DNA from: Micrococcus flavus
GTDB lineage: Bacteria > Actinomycetota > Actinomycetes > Actinomycetales > Micrococcaceae
Direction: 5' to 3'
Length of the DNA: 64,000 nucleotides
Assembly: GCF_014204815.1 (NCBI RefSeq)
Contig: NZ_JACHMC010000001.1
Location: 1,674,001 to 1,738,000 of the forward strand
In this document: one piece after another, positions 49,052 to 58,103 of the stretch
Layout of the letters: the number at the start of each line of letters is the position of its first letter
Numbering within the stretch: position 1 is the first letter of the stretch
The notes under the pieces: model-generated
Databases searched by the model: none
What the model saw: only the letters and a program-made list of their open reading frames with translations
What the model was told of the DNA's origin: nothing
Program-made: the position numbers and the translations under genes

Positions 49052-50401
49052 TCAGCCCTGATCCTGCGGACCCACGGCGCGACCGGCGGCGAGGAAGCCG
49101 CCCTCCAGATCGGCGAGGACGTCGTCGAGGTCCTCCACGCCCAGGGACAGGCGCACCAGTCCGGGGGTGACGCCGGCGGCGCGCTGCTCGCCCTCGGTGA
49201 GCTGGGAGTGCGTGGTGGAGGCCGGGTGCACCACGAGGGAGCGGACGTCGCCGATGTTCGCCACGTGGTGGTGCAGCTCCAGGCCGTCCACGAACGCCGC
49301 GCCCGCGGCCGCGCCGCCGGCGATCTCGAAGGACACGAACGCGCACGCCCCGCGGGGCAGGTAGCGCTGCGCGCGCTCGTGCCACGGGCTGGACTGCAGG
49401 CCCGGGTGGGAGACGGACTCCACCTGCGGGTGCCCCTCGAGGTGGCGGGCCACCGCGAGCGCGGTGGCCACCTGGCGCTCCATGCGCAGGGAGAGGGTCT
49501 CCAGGCCCAGGTTCACCAGGAACGCGTTGAACGGGGAGATGGCCGACCCGTAGTCGCGCAGCAGCTGCACGCGGGCCTTGAGCACGAACGCCAGGTTGGC
49601 GCCCAACGGGCTGCCCACGCCCAGGTCCCGGGCGTAGACCACGCCGTGGTAGGACTCGTCCGGCTCGTTGAACCCGGGGAACCGCTCGGGGTCGCGGGCG
49701 TAGTCGAACCGGCCGGCGTCCACGATCACGCCGGCCATCGCGGCGGCATGCCCGCCGAGGTACTTCGTGGCCGAGTGCACGACGACGTCCGCGCCGTGCT
49801 CGATGGGCCGCACGAGATACGGGGTGGTCAGGGTGCTGTCCACGATCAGCGGCACGCCGGCGTCGTGGGCGGCCTCGGCGACGGCGGCGATGTCCAGGAC
49901 GTCGCCGCGCGGGTTGCCCACGACCTCCCCGAAGAAGGCCTTGGTATTCGGGCGCACGGCGGCGCGCCACTGCTTGGGGTCGTCCGGGTCCTGCACGAAC
50001 GTGGTCTCCACGCCCACCTTGGCCAGGGTGTGCTTGAACAGGTTCTGCGTGCCGCCGTACAGCGAGGCGGAGGCGACGACGTGGTCCCCGGCCCCGGCGA
50101 GGTTGAGGATCGAGAACGTGGTGGCGGCCTGGCCGGAGGCCAGCAGCAGCGCGCCGACACCGCCCTCGAGCGCGGCGATCTTGGTCTCCACGGCCTCCTG
50201 GGTGGGGTTGCCGATGCGGGTGTAGATCGGGCCGAGGTCCTTGAGCGCGAAGCGGTCGGCGGCGACCTCGGCGGACGGGAAGTCGTACGAGGTGGTCTGG
50301 TAGAGCGGCAGGGCCGTGGCCCCGAAGGCGTGCGGCTCGGTGGCGCCCGCGTGGACCTGGGTGGTGGAGAAGCCCCAGTGCGGGGCGGCGTCGGTGGTCA
50401 T
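49052..50401 (-). CDS. metY: O-acetylhomoserine sulfhydrylase
   Basis: A 449-aa PLP enzyme turning O-acetylhomoserine and sulfide into homocysteine (methionine synthesis). The opening WGFSTTQVHAGATEPHAFG is typical. LYQTTSYDFPSAEVAADRFAL, GGVGALLLASGQAATTFSIL, and the PLP-binding Lys in VVHSATKYLGGHAAAMAG all match the family. Start ATG 50401 has a strong AGGAGG. It is the first gene of the riboswitch-controlled operon. Confidence 0.95.
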   Translation of the reverse strand: MTTDAAPHWGFSTTQVHAGATEPHAFGATALPLYQTTSYDFPSAEVAADRFALKDLGPIYTRIGNPTQEAVETKIAALEGGVGALLLASGQAATTFSILNLAGAGDHVVASASLYGGTQNLFKHTLAKVGVETTFVQDPDDPKQWRAAVRPNTKAFFGEVVGNPRGDVLDIAAVAEAAHDAGVPLIVDSTLTTPYLVRPIEHGADVVVHSATKYLGGHAAAMAGVIVDAGRFDYARDPERFPGFNEPDESYHGVVYARDLGVGSPLGANLAFVLKARVQLLRDYGSAISPFNAFLVNLGLETLSLRMERQVATALAVARHLEGHPQVESVSHPGLQSSPWHERAQRYLPRGACAFVSFEIAGGAAAGAAFVDGLELHHHVANIGDVRSLVVHPASTTHSQLTEGEQRAAGVTPGLVRLSLGVEDLDDVLADLEGGFLAAGRAVGPQDQG

Positions 50402-50529
50402 GGCTGGTCCTCCTGAACGGATCAGGGGCCGCGGACGTCCACCCCTGCGGCGCCGCCGCGGACGGGCGTGCACCGAGGGAGGGGACGCCGTGGGGCGGCC
50501 CGCGCTTGCCGGCACCCCGGGCGGGGGCC

Positions 50530-50613
50530 GGCCTGGTCGTCACCCGGGGCACCCCACCGCGGTAGGAGGGTTGCCGGTCAGCTCGCCGGGGCCTTGCGCT
50601 GACTCTCGTGACC
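50530..50613 (-). promoter_or_regulatory. SAM-IV-type S-adenosylmethionine riboswitch
   Basis: On the minus strand the leader contains GGTCACGAGAGTCAGCGC, AAGGCCCCGG, the core CCGGCAACCCTCC, CGCGGTGGGGTGCCCCGGGT and closing GACGACCAGG, in the order of the actinobacterial SAM-IV family. It is followed by a GC-rich hairpin region before metY. High SAM should stop metY-metX expression. The family was recognised from memory of its conserved core, not by a covariance search. Confidence 0.85.
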
Positions 50614-50806
50614 GTGCCGCCATCGTAGCCGCCCCGGGGCGGCGGGAGGCCGGATCGCGACGTCCGGTGACCCGATTTCGTCACCTGTGTCACACGCGGA
50701 TACGCTTCCACCACAGGGGGAGCGCCGCCGTCAAGACCCGGCTCGCACCGCTGCTCGCACCAGCCCAGGACCTCGGGAGAGCCGGGGAACCGAGAGGATC
50801 AGCGCC
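50614..50806. other. Intergenic region upstream of the VOC gene
   Basis: This stretch, divergent between the riboswitch and the VOC gene, contains TGTGTCACACG near 50689 and a TACGCT at about 50701, possible promoter elements for the VOC gene. I see no gene. The part from 50402 to 50529 is the metY leader downstream of the riboswitch, rich in GC hairpins. Confidence 0.4.
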
Positions 50807-51466
50807 GTGAACACCTGCCGCATGGACCACGTCTCCTACGCCGCCGGACCCGAGGGCCTCGACGCGACGGTGGAGCGGATCTCCGCCGCCCTCGGCGTCG
50901 AGCGGATCAAGGGCGGGGTGCACCCGCGCTTCGGGACGCAGAACGTCCTGTTCCCCATGGCCAACCGCCAGTACCTCGAGGTCGTCGAGGCCCTGGACCA
51001 CCCGGCCTCCCTGTCCGCCCCGTTCGGCCAGCTGGTGCGCGCCCGCTCCGAGCAGGGCGGCGGCTGGATGAGCTGGGCCGTCTCCACCACGGACATCGGC
51101 CGCTTCGAGCGCCATCTGGGCCGCGCGGCCGTGCCCGGCGCCCGCCGCTTCCCCGACGGCCGCGAGCTGTCCTGGCGCCAGATCGGGGTGAAGGGCACCC
51201 TGGCCGACCCGCAGTTGCCGTTCATCATGCGCTGGGCGGACGGCCAGGAGGACATGCATCCCTCCCAGGCGGCCGAGCCGCAGGCCGCGATCGAGAAGGT
51301 GTCCATCGCCGGCTCCCGGGACCGCCTCATCGAGTGGCTCGGCGGCGAGCAGGAGGACGAGGCGGACGGGGTCGCGGACGTGGACGTCGAGTACCTCGCC
51401 CCCTCCGGCACCCCGGGCATCGTCTCGGTCACCTTCACCACGCCGGCGGGCACGGTCACCCTCTGA
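50807..51466 (+). CDS. Glyoxalase-like (VOC) protein
   Basis: A 219-aa soluble protein of the glyoxalase-like type (PF13468-like). The opening MDHVSYAAGPEGLDATVERIS is preceded by a conserved start. GVHPRFGTQNVLFPMANRQYLEV and the later FIMRWADGQEDMHPSQ give the beta-alpha-beta-beta-beta units. Metal ligands are incomplete: a His in DHVSYA and Glu in YLEVVEA fit, so catalytic activity is uncertain. GTG 50807 has GAGAGGAT about 7 nt upstream; ATG 50822 would start exactly at MDHVSY. Confidence 0.83.
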   Translation: MNTCRMDHVSYAAGPEGLDATVERISAALGVERIKGGVHPRFGTQNVLFPMANRQYLEVVEALDHPASLSAPFGQLVRARSEQGGGWMSWAVSTTDIGRFERHLGRAAVPGARRFPDGRELSWRQIGVKGTLADPQLPFIMRWADGQEDMHPSQAAEPQAAIEKVSIAGSRDRLIEWLGGEQEDEADGVADVDVEYLAPSGTPGIVSVTFTTPAGTVTL

Positions 51467-51510
51467 CCGGGCGCTGCCCCTCCTCCTGCGCTGTGGGGGC
51501 GCTATCTGGT

Positions 51511-51553
51511 GCCTTCCGGGCGGGACAGCACCGGGTTCCGCCCCGGAAGTACC
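51511..51553. repeat. Intergenic palindrome, second copy of the 19-mer
   Basis: GGTGCCTTCCGGGCGG and CCGCCCCGGAAGTACC form an imperfect hairpin between the convergent VOC and CPBP genes. The right arm (51535-51553) matches 42716-42734 at 18 of 19 bases. Confidence 0.55.
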
Positions 51554-51565
51554 GCGGGGGCGGCC

Positions 51566-52447
51566 TCACCCGCCGAAGAGTCCCGCCTGGTGGAGCAGCG
51601 GGTACGCCACGAACCCGGCGGCGTCCAGCAGGAAGTGGGCCAGGACCAGCGGCATGACCCGACGCGTGCGCAGCAGCACCAGCGTGAACACCACGCCCAT
51701 GAGCGCGTTGCCGATCCCCGGGCCCACCCCCTGGTACAGGTGGTAGGCCCCGCGCAGCACCGCGAGCGCCAGGACCACCATCCAGACCCGCACGGGCAGG
51801 ATCAGGCCCGGCCCCTCGACAGCGGGGGCGGGGACCCCGGAGGCCCCGGCGGCGCGCAGCCGCTGCAGCCACCCGAGCCGGTCGACGAGCCACACCCCCA
51901 CGATCACCTCCTCGACGAGGGCGTGCCGCGCAGCGGAGAGCAGCAGCACCGGGATCTGGTACCAGGTGTCGTCGAGGGCGTTGGCGACGATCGCCGTCGT
52001 GATCCCGGCGGCGCGGCCGGCGGCGTACACGCCCAGTGTGCCGAGGCCGATGCCGAGGAAGAGGGCGAACCCCCACGCGAGGTCGCGGCCGGGACGGCGC
52101 AGGTCCAGGCCGAACGCCCGGAACGGGTTGCGCCCCCGCAGCCACGTCAGGTGCAGCACGAGCAGCACGGGGACCAGTGCGAACCCGATGTCCAGCAGCT
52201 GATAGGTCAGGTCGAAGCCCCACCGTGGGCTGAGGGTCGGGTTCAGCACGGTGGTCTGCTCGCCGAGCGGGGCGCGGGTGGCCTTGTCGATCAGCTGGAC
52301 GATCGCGTAGACGGCGCTGCGGCCCAGGGACAGGCCCAGCACGATGGCGATCTCCCACCGGACCACGCGCGCGCTCGGGGCGGGGAGGGCCTGGGGCCCC
52401 GGGCGGGTGGCGGCCACGGAGGGGACGGGGGCGGCGGGTCCGGTCAT
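51566..52447 (-). CDS. CPBP-family intramembrane protease
   Basis: A 293-aa membrane protein with about eight helices. The CPBP motifs are AARHALVEEVIVGVWLV (Glu-Glu), GAYHLYQGVGPG (His) and LAHFLLDAAGFV (His), which would bind zinc in the membrane. The usual Arg-Gly after the Glu pair is replaced by Val-Gly, so activity or substrate may differ. ATG 52447 sits 7 nt behind GATACT, a leaderless arrangement. It is divergent from the kinase gene across an inverted repeat. Confidence 0.85.
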   Translation of the reverse strand: MTGPAAPVPSVAATRPGPQALPAPSARVVRWEIAIVLGLSLGRSAVYAIVQLIDKATRAPLGEQTTVLNPTLSPRWGFDLTYQLLDIGFALVPVLLVLHLTWLRGRNPFRAFGLDLRRPGRDLAWGFALFLGIGLGTLGVYAAGRAAGITTAIVANALDDTWYQIPVLLLSAARHALVEEVIVGVWLVDRLGWLQRLRAAGASGVPAPAVEGPGLILPVRVWMVVLALAVLRGAYHLYQGVGPGIGNALMGVVFTLVLLRTRRVMPLVLAHFLLDAAGFVAYPLLHQAGLFGG

Positions 52448-52493
52448 GCGGGCCAGTATCTCCTCCTCCCCTCCCCCTCTCTCACTTTCGAAA

Positions 52494-52545
52494 GCGGAAT
52501 CGGCCCTTCAGCCGTCTCCCGGAGACTCGGAAGCCCCGATTCCGC
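52494..52545. repeat. Nested inverted repeat in a divergent promoter region
   Basis: Arms GCGGAATCGG and CCGATTCCGC (10 bp, perfect) surround a second palindrome, GTCTC-CCG-GAGAC. It lies between the start of the CPBP gene and the kinase gene, 47 and 40 bp from them, so an operator or cruciform is more likely than a terminator. Confidence 0.6.
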
Positions 52546-52584
52546 GTGCGACAGTGCAGGCGGGGCGGGCGTTACCGTGGGGTC

Positions 52585-53622
52585 ATGACCTCCTCCCCCG
52601 CCGCGTCCGAGCTCGAGCTGGCGGCCGAGGCCCTGGACCGTCTGCTGCCGGACGTGCCCGCCACGCTCGCGGGCCGCCTCCGCTCCGCCGACTGGGGCGG
52701 CGGTCGCGTGGTGGAGTCCGGCCAGTTCCACCGGGTGCTGGTGCTCGAGGACGTCGGCGTGCTGCGGATGACCCGTCTGAGCGAGGCCGGGGCGCCGATC
52801 GGCGCGGCCTGGGCGCCGGAGGACTCCCCCGCCGCGCACCTGCCCCGCCGGATGGCCCTGCTCGAGGCCCTCGCCGCCGCGGGCCTGCCCTTCGCGGTGC
52901 CGCGTCCGCTGTCCGCGGTGCTCCGCCGGGACGACGACGCCGGGCACCCCCTCGCCACGGCCGTCCTCCAGGCGTTCGTGCCGGGCCAGCCGCATCCGCC
53001 CCACGAGGGGGACGCAGCCGTCCTGCGCGGGATCGTGGACGCCCTCGACGCGGTGGACGTGACCACGCCGGCGGTGGCCGCGGGGCTGGGTCCGGCGTTC
53101 GCGTTCCGCGGCCCGTGGACCGCCGAGCGGATCGACCGCGTCGCACGGCTCGGGGCGGCGCTGCCCGCCGAGCACACGAGCGCACTGCCGGCGGACTGGG
53201 CCGGCGTCGTCGGGCGGATCGCGGCGGCCGTGACCGCGTGGGCCGCGGCTCCCCCGGACGGCCCGTCGCTCGTGCACGGCGACCTGGCCGGGCACAACAT
53301 GCACTGGCTGCCGGTGGCGGGCCAAGGCGGCCACGAGGTCCGCTGGGAGCCGTCCGGGATCCTGGACTGGGACCTGGCGCACGCCGGGGACGCCGCGCGC
53401 AACGTGGCCTCCCTGGGGATCTGGCACGGCGAGGAGTGGATCGAGGCGATCGCCCGCACGCCGGAGGAGGCCCTCCGCGCCCGCGTGTGGCTCGGCGCCG
53501 CCGGCCTGGACTCCCTCGACGACGCTGCCGCACGGCAGGAGCTGACCGGCCGCGCCCCGCGCTGGGGGCGCCTGTTGCGCAAGGTGCTGCCGCGGATCGA
53601 GCGGGCGGCCGCGGCGCTCTGA
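52585..53622 (+). CDS. APH-fold phosphotransferase
   Basis: A 345-aa kinase-like protein of the aminoglycoside/macrolide phosphotransferase superfamily. The catalytic loop is SLVHGDLAGHNMHWL and the metal-binding motif is SGILDWDLAHAGDAARNVA. An N-terminal lobe with HRVLVLEDVGVLRMTR supplies the nucleotide-binding Lys-equivalent region, although the expected Lys is not obvious. It might phosphorylate a small alcohol, sugar or drug. ATG 52585 is 6 nt behind TACCGT. No resistance should be assumed from sequence alone. Confidence 0.82.
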   Translation: MTSSPAASELELAAEALDRLLPDVPATLAGRLRSADWGGGRVVESGQFHRVLVLEDVGVLRMTRLSEAGAPIGAAWAPEDSPAAHLPRRMALLEALAAAGLPFAVPRPLSAVLRRDDDAGHPLATAVLQAFVPGQPHPPHEGDAAVLRGIVDALDAVDVTTPAVAAGLGPAFAFRGPWTAERIDRVARLGAALPAEHTSALPADWAGVVGRIAAAVTAWAAAPPDGPSLVHGDLAGHNMHWLPVAGQGGHEVRWEPSGILDWDLAHAGDAARNVASLGIWHGEEWIEAIARTPEEALRARVWLGAAGLDSLDDAAARQELTGRAPRWGRLLRKVLPRIERAAAAL

Positions 53623-53650
53623 CCTGCCACCCCTCGCCGCCCGCCTCCGG

Positions 53651-54298
53651 TCAGGGGCAGATGCTGTACGTCAGCTGGAAGGCGGAGAGGAAGATGCGCT
53701 GGTCCCCGTCGATGGTGGTGCTCGCGGTGGCGGCCTGGTTCCAGTAGTGGAGGTTGAACGAGGTCACGTCGCCGGTGAAGCGGATCGTCGCATTGCCCCG
53801 GCTCTCGCTCTCCTGGACGTCGGTGTTCCTGCCGGCGGCGCGGAGGGGGTCCGTCAGCGTCCCGGTCCCGCTGACGCCCGCGGTGGTGGTGTTCGCCCTC
53901 GTCGCCGTGAAGACCGTGGCGCTCTGGATGCCCACCGCGTCCACGAAGTCGGCGGTCTTCGAGTCGATGTCCGTGATCGTGAAGGCGAGACCGCTGACAG
54001 GCCTGCTGAAGGTGAAGGTCGTCACCGTCTTGTTGGCGTTCGTCCGGGTGTCGCGCTTGTCGCTGTCCGACCGAGGGGACTGATGGAGGACCAGCGGGTT
54101 GGCTGCTCCCCCGGCGGTATCGGCAGTGGCGGAGGTGCGGGTGTAGCGCGCCGTGGACCAGTCCACGGTGACGCTCCGCAGGCATGCCGGTGAGATGGCC
54201 ATCGCGGGCGCGGCGGCGGCGAAGGCCACCGCCGGTGCGGTCCAGGCCAGGCCATGGACGACGGCGCGCCGGCCGGCGCAGTGTCGGGTCTCGTTCAT
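53651..54298 (-). CDS. Tat-exported hypothetical surface protein
   Basis: A 215-aa precursor. The signal has twin Arg (CAGRRAVVHGLAWTAPAVAF) and an Ala-x-Ala cleavage site (PAMA). The mature part is Thr-, Ser- and Asn-rich, with beta strands such as KTVTTFTFSRPVSGLAFTITDIDS, which recalls secreted beta-sandwich domains of Micrococcaceae. No enzymatic motif is visible. ATG 54298 has GGAGAGG 9 nt upstream; an earlier ATG at 54355 would add a non-signal leader. Asn and Thr are more common than in neighbouring genes, as usual for surface proteins. Confidence 0.7.
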   Translation of the reverse strand: MNETRHCAGRRAVVHGLAWTAPAVAFAAAAPAMAISPACLRSVTVDWSTARYTRTSATADTAGGAANPLVLHQSPRSDSDKRDTRTNANKTVTTFTFSRPVSGLAFTITDIDSKTADFVDAVGIQSATVFTATRANTTTAGVSGTGTLTDPLRAAGRNTDVQESESRGNATIRFTGDVTSFNLHYWNQAATASTTIDGDQRIFLSAFQLTYSICP

Positions 54299-54439
54299 GG
54301 GGGTCGGCCTCTCCACTGCTCTTCCTCGGTGTGGCGTCCGACGGAACGTCATCACAGCGGAGACGAGTACCGACCTGTGAACATTGGGGTGACGTACATG
54401 TCCTGCCGCCGTAGAGCAGGAGTCGCCCCACCCACCTCA

Positions 54440-54500
54440 GACGAGGGGCCACGAACGGTTCGGATCCGGCCTGGATTCCCACCGTTCGTGGCCCCTCGTC
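54440..54500. terminator. Perfect 20-bp inverted repeat after gatB
   Basis: GACGAGGGGCCACGAACGGT (54440-54459) and its exact complement (54481-54500) enclose a 21-nt loop. It lies between the gatB stop and the start of the secreted protein gene. It could be a terminator, but perfect arms of this length are unusual for one. Confidence 0.65.
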
Positions 54501-54515
54501 GGGGAGGGGTGCGGC

Positions 54516-56018
54516 TCAGCCCACCCCGAGGCGCTCGAGCACGATCTCGCGGACGCGGCCGGCGTCGGCCTGGCCGCGGGTGGCCTTCATGACGGGGCCG
54601 ATCAGCGCGCCGACGGCCTGCATCTTGCCGCCCTTGATCTTCTCGACCACGTCCGGGTTGTCCGCGATCGCGGCGTCGACGGCCTCGGTGAGGGCGCCGT
54701 CGTCGGAGACCACGGCCAGCGAGCGCGCCTCCACGATCTCCTTCGGCGTGCCCTCGCCCTCGGCCACGAAGCCGAGCACCTGCTTGGCGATCTTGTCATT
54801 GATCGTCTTCGCGGCGATCAGCTCCTCGATCTCCACCACGTGCGCGGGGGTGACGCCGAGCTCGGCGACCTCCTTCTCCTGCACGTTGGCCAGGCGGGCG
54901 ATCTCGCCCATCCACCACTTGCGGGCGGCGGCGGGGGTCGCCCCGGCTCCGACGGTCTCCGCGATCTGGTCCGCCACGCCGGCGTTGACCACGTCGCGGA
55001 ACTCCGCGTCGGAGAAGCCCCACTCGCCCTTGAGCCGCTTGTTCCGCACGGCCGGCAGCTCGGGCAGCTCGGCGCGCACGCGCTCGATCCAGGCCTCGTC
55101 CACCACGACGGGCAGCAGGTCCGGCTCGGGGAAGTAGCGGTAGTCGTCGGCGTCCGACTTCGGACGGCCGGCCGTGGTGGTCCGGGTGTCCTCGTGCCAG
55201 TGGCGGGTCTCCTGCGTGATGGTCCCGCCCGCGGCGAGCACCGCGGCCTGCCGCTGGATCTCATGCATCACGGCGTGCTGGACGGCGCGCGTGGAGCTCA
55301 CGTTCTTGGTCTCGGTGCGCGTGCCGAACTCCGACGCGCCCTTCTCCATGAGGGACACGTTCGCGTCGCAGCGCACGTTGCCGTGCTCCATGCGGGCGTC
55401 CGAGATGCCGATCGCCTTGACGATGTCCCGCAGCGCGGTGACGTAGGCGCGGGCGATCTCCGGGGCGCGCTCCCCGGCGCCCACGATCGGCCGGGTGACG
55501 ATCTCGATCAGCGGCACGCCGGCGCGGTTGTAGTCCACGAGCGACGCCGACGCGCCCTGGATGCGGCCGGAGCCGCCCTGGTGGGTGAGCTTGCCGGCGT
55601 CGTCCTCGAGGTGCGCGCGCTCGATCTCCACGCGGAACACCGTGCCGTCCTCCAGCTCCACGTCCAGGTGGCCGTCGAACACGATCGGCTCGTCGTACTG
55701 GGACGTCTGGAAGTTCTTGGGGGTGTCCGGGTAGAAGTAGTTCTTCCGCGCGAACCGGCAGGACGGCGCGATCTGCGCGTCCAGGGCCAGGCCCAGCTTG
55801 ATCGCCGACTCCACGGCCCCCCTGTTCAGCACCGGCAGGGTCCCGGGCAGGCCGAGGTCCAGCGGGGTCACGTTGGTGTTCGGCTCGTCGCCGAACGCGT
55901 TGGCGCCGGTGGAGAAGATCTTGGACGCGGTGTTCAGCTCGACGTGCACCTCGAACCCGAGCACGGGGTCGAAGCGCTCCATCGCCTCCGCGAAGTCCAT
56001 CACGTCTGCGGTGCTCAC
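54516..56018 (-). CDS. gatB: Asp-tRNA(Asn)/Glu-tRNA(Gln) amidotransferase subunit B
   Basis: A 500-aa subunit that activates the acyl group and binds the mischarged tRNA. Markers: [37 protein letters not shown] (split here as visible blocks), [24 protein letters not shown] and, in the C-terminal GatB/Yqey domain, [15 protein letters not shown] 56018 has AGGAGG upstream and overlaps the gatA stop as GTGA. The operon is gatC-gatA-gatB. Confidence 0.96.
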   Translation of the reverse strand: MSTADVMDFAEAMERFDPVLGFEVHVELNTASKIFSTGANAFGDEPNTNVTPLDLGLPGTLPVLNRGAVESAIKLGLALDAQIAPSCRFARKNYFYPDTPKNFQTSQYDEPIVFDGHLDVELEDGTVFRVEIERAHLEDDAGKLTHQGGSGRIQGASASLVDYNRAGVPLIEIVTRPIVGAGERAPEIARAYVTALRDIVKAIGISDARMEHGNVRCDANVSLMEKGASEFGTRTETKNVSSTRAVQHAVMHEIQRQAAVLAAGGTITQETRHWHEDTRTTTAGRPKSDADDYRYFPEPDLLPVVVDEAWIERVRAELPELPAVRNKRLKGEWGFSDAEFRDVVNAGVADQIAETVGAGATPAAARKWWMGEIARLANVQEKEVAELGVTPAHVVEIEELIAAKTINDKIAKQVLGFVAEGEGTPKEIVEARSLAVVSDDGALTEAVDAAIADNPDVVEKIKGGKMQAVGALIGPVMKATRGQADAGRVREIVLERLGVG

Positions 56019-57628
56019 TTGCTGCCTCCTGCGGGGGTCGCGGCGGCGCGCTCGGCGCCCTTCTGAAGGTCCGGGGCCTGCGCCCACACGGGGTGGCCCT
56101 CGCGCTCGGTCACGAGCCTCTCGACGGCGGCGCCCACCGCGTACAGGCGCGCGTCCTCGCGGGCCGGGGCCATGAACTGCAGGCCGTAGGGCAGGCCGTC
56201 CACGAGGCCGCCGGGCACCGAGATGCCGGGCACGCCGGCCAGGTTCGCCGGGATGGTGAACAGGTCGTTCAGGTACATCGTCACCGGGTCCTTGGTCTGC
56301 TCCCCGAGGCGGAACGCCGGGATCGGCGCGGTGGGGGTGAGCAGCACGTCCACCTGCTCGAACGCGGCGGCGAAGTCCTGCTGCACCAGGGTGCGGACCT
56401 TCTGCGCCGAGCCGTAGTAGGCGTCGTAGTAGCCCGCGGACAGGGCGTAGGTGCCCAGGATGATGCGGCGCTTGACCTCGTCGCCGAAGCCGGCGGCGCG
56501 GGTGGCGCCCATGACCTGCTCGATCGTGCCGCCGCCGTCCGGCACCACGCGGTTGCCGTAGCGGACGCCGTCGTAGCGGGCCAGGTTGGAGGACACCTCG
56601 GAGGGCATGATCAGGTAGTACGCGCCCAGGGCCGCGGAGAAGTGCGGGCAGGAGACCTCCACGATCTCCGCGCCCGCGTCGGCCAGGGCCCGCACGTCCC
56701 GGTCGAAGGCCTCCTTCACGCCCGGGTGCAGGCCCTCGGCGTCCAGGTCGGTCACGACGCCGACGCGCAGCCCCGCCAGGTCGCGCCCGGCCGCCGCGGC
56801 CACCAGGTCCGCCTGTCCCTCGGGCAGCGAGGTGGAGTCGCGCGCATCGTGCCCGCCGATCACCTGCTGCAGGGCCGCGGCGTCCGCCACGGTGCGGGCC
56901 GCGGGGCCCACCTGGTCCAGCGAGGAGGCCATGGCGATCACGCCGTAGCGGGACACCGCGCCGTAGGTGGGCTTGACGCCCACGGTGCCGGTGAACGCGG
57001 CGGGCTCGCGAATGGAGCCGCCCGTGTCCGAGCCGAGCGCGAAGGGCGCGCAGAACGCCGCCACCGCCGCGGCCGAGCCGCCGCCGGAGCCGCCGGGCAC
57101 GCGCTGCCCGTCCCACGGGTTGCGGGTCACGCCGAACGCGGAGTGCTCGGTGGAGCCGCCCATGGCGAACTCGTCCATGTTGGTCTTGCCGAGGATCGGC
57201 AGGCGGGCTGCACGGATCCGCTCGACCACGTGGGCGTCGTACGGGCTCATCCACCCGTCCAGCATGCGCGAGGCCGCGGTGGTGGGCTGGCCCACGGTGA
57301 CGATGTTGTCCTTCAGCGCCACGGGCACGCCGGCCAGCGGGTGCAGGGCCTCGGCCTCGGCGCCGCCGGCGGCGCGGATCGCGTCCACCTCGGCGGCCAC
57401 GGCCAGGGCCTCCTCCGTGTTCACGTGCAGGTAGGCGCGCACGCCGGCGTCGGCGTCGGCGTCCTGGCGCGGGTCGCCGTCGACCGCGGCGATGCGGTCC
57501 AGGTGGGCCTGCACGAGCTCCACGGAGGTGGTGGTGCCGGCGCGCAGGCGCTCGGCCATCTGCAGGGCGGTGAGGCGGACGAGGCCGTCCGCCTCGATCG
57601 GGGCGTGCACGTCGAAGGTCTCACTCAT
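56015..57628 (-). CDS. gatA: Asp-tRNA(Asn)/Glu-tRNA(Gln) amidotransferase subunit A
   Basis: A 537-aa amidase that releases ammonia from glutamine for the GatB site. The Ser-cisSer-Lys triad is in VALKDNI (Lys) and [15 protein letters not shown], with [14 protein letters not shown] for the second Ser. [17 protein letters not shown] and the late TPTAPIPAF are conserved. ATG 57628 has GGAGAG 8 nt upstream; GTG 57637 overlaps the gatC stop as GTGA and is the alternative. Length is slightly above average because of a 20-residue acidic insertion near residue 60. Confidence 0.96.
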   Translation of the reverse strand: MSETFDVHAPIEADGLVRLTALQMAERLRAGTTTSVELVQAHLDRIAAVDGDPRQDADADAGVRAYLHVNTEEALAVAAEVDAIRAAGGAEAEALHPLAGVPVALKDNIVTVGQPTTAASRMLDGWMSPYDAHVVERIRAARLPILGKTNMDEFAMGGSTEHSAFGVTRNPWDGQRVPGGSGGGSAAAVAAFCAPFALGSDTGGSIREPAAFTGTVGVKPTYGAVSRYGVIAMASSLDQVGPAARTVADAAALQQVIGGHDARDSTSLPEGQADLVAAAAGRDLAGLRVGVVTDLDAEGLHPGVKEAFDRDVRALADAGAEIVEVSCPHFSAALGAYYLIMPSEVSSNLARYDGVRYGNRVVPDGGGTIEQVMGATRAAGFGDEVKRRIILGTYALSAGYYDAYYGSAQKVRTLVQQDFAAAFEQVDVLLTPTAPIPAFRLGEQTKDPVTMYLNDLFTIPANLAGVPGISVPGGLVDGLPYGLQFMAPAREDARLYAVGAAVERLVTEREGHPVWAQAPDLQKGAERAAATPAGGSK

Positions 57629-57633
57629 CTCGA

Positions 57634-57930
57634 TCACTCTCCGTCCAGGATCGCGGGGACCTTGAACATGCCGTCCTCGGCGTCCGGCGCCTGGTCCAGC
57701 GCCTGGTCCTGCGTCAGCATGCCGGTGGGCTCGTCCGCGCGGAACACGTTCTCCAGCGGGATGGGGTGGGAGGTGGGCGCCACGTCCTCGCCCGCCACGG
57801 CCTGCACCTGGGAGACGTGCTCCAGGATCTGCTCGAGGTCGCCGGACATCGCGTCCAGCTCCTCCTCGGTCATCCGGATGTGGGCCAGGCGGGCCAGATG
57901 CTCCACCTGCTCCCGGGTGATCTCAGGCAT
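57634..57930 (-). CDS. gatC: Asp-tRNA(Asn)/Glu-tRNA(Gln) amidotransferase subunit C
   Basis: A 98-aa subunit that wraps around GatA and stabilises the complex. [20 protein letters not shown], then [16 protein letters not shown] and [10 protein letters not shown], match GatC. ATG 57930 has AAGGAGATCC directly upstream, a strong Shine-Dalgarno sequence. It heads the gatCAB operon. Confidence 0.95.
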   Translation of the reverse strand: MPEITREQVEHLARLAHIRMTEEELDAMSGDLEQILEHVSQVQAVAGEDVAPTSHPIPLENVFRADEPTGMLTQDQALDQAPDAEDGMFKVPAILDGE

Positions 57931-58103
57931 GGATCTCCTTCGCACAGTTCGGTTCGCACAGTTCGGGCGCCACTTCCAGGCAGGGCGGGACGCCGGTTTC
58001 AGACCGAGTCTATCGGCGGGACGGCTCTCGCCTCATGTACGATGAGGATGGATTGTCAGTTATTAAACGACATTCGACCACTATCTGCCCCATGGAGGCG
58101 GCC

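Noticed and set aside
52585-53622. Macrolide or aminoglycoside resistance gene
   Set aside because: The APH fold is shared by many kinases and no drug-specific residues are evident, so a resistance label is not supported.
58035-58103. Possible antitoxin gene upstream of Fic
   Set aside because: The segment is in frame with Fic, and the inhibitory helix is inside Fic itself, so no separate partner is needed or visible.
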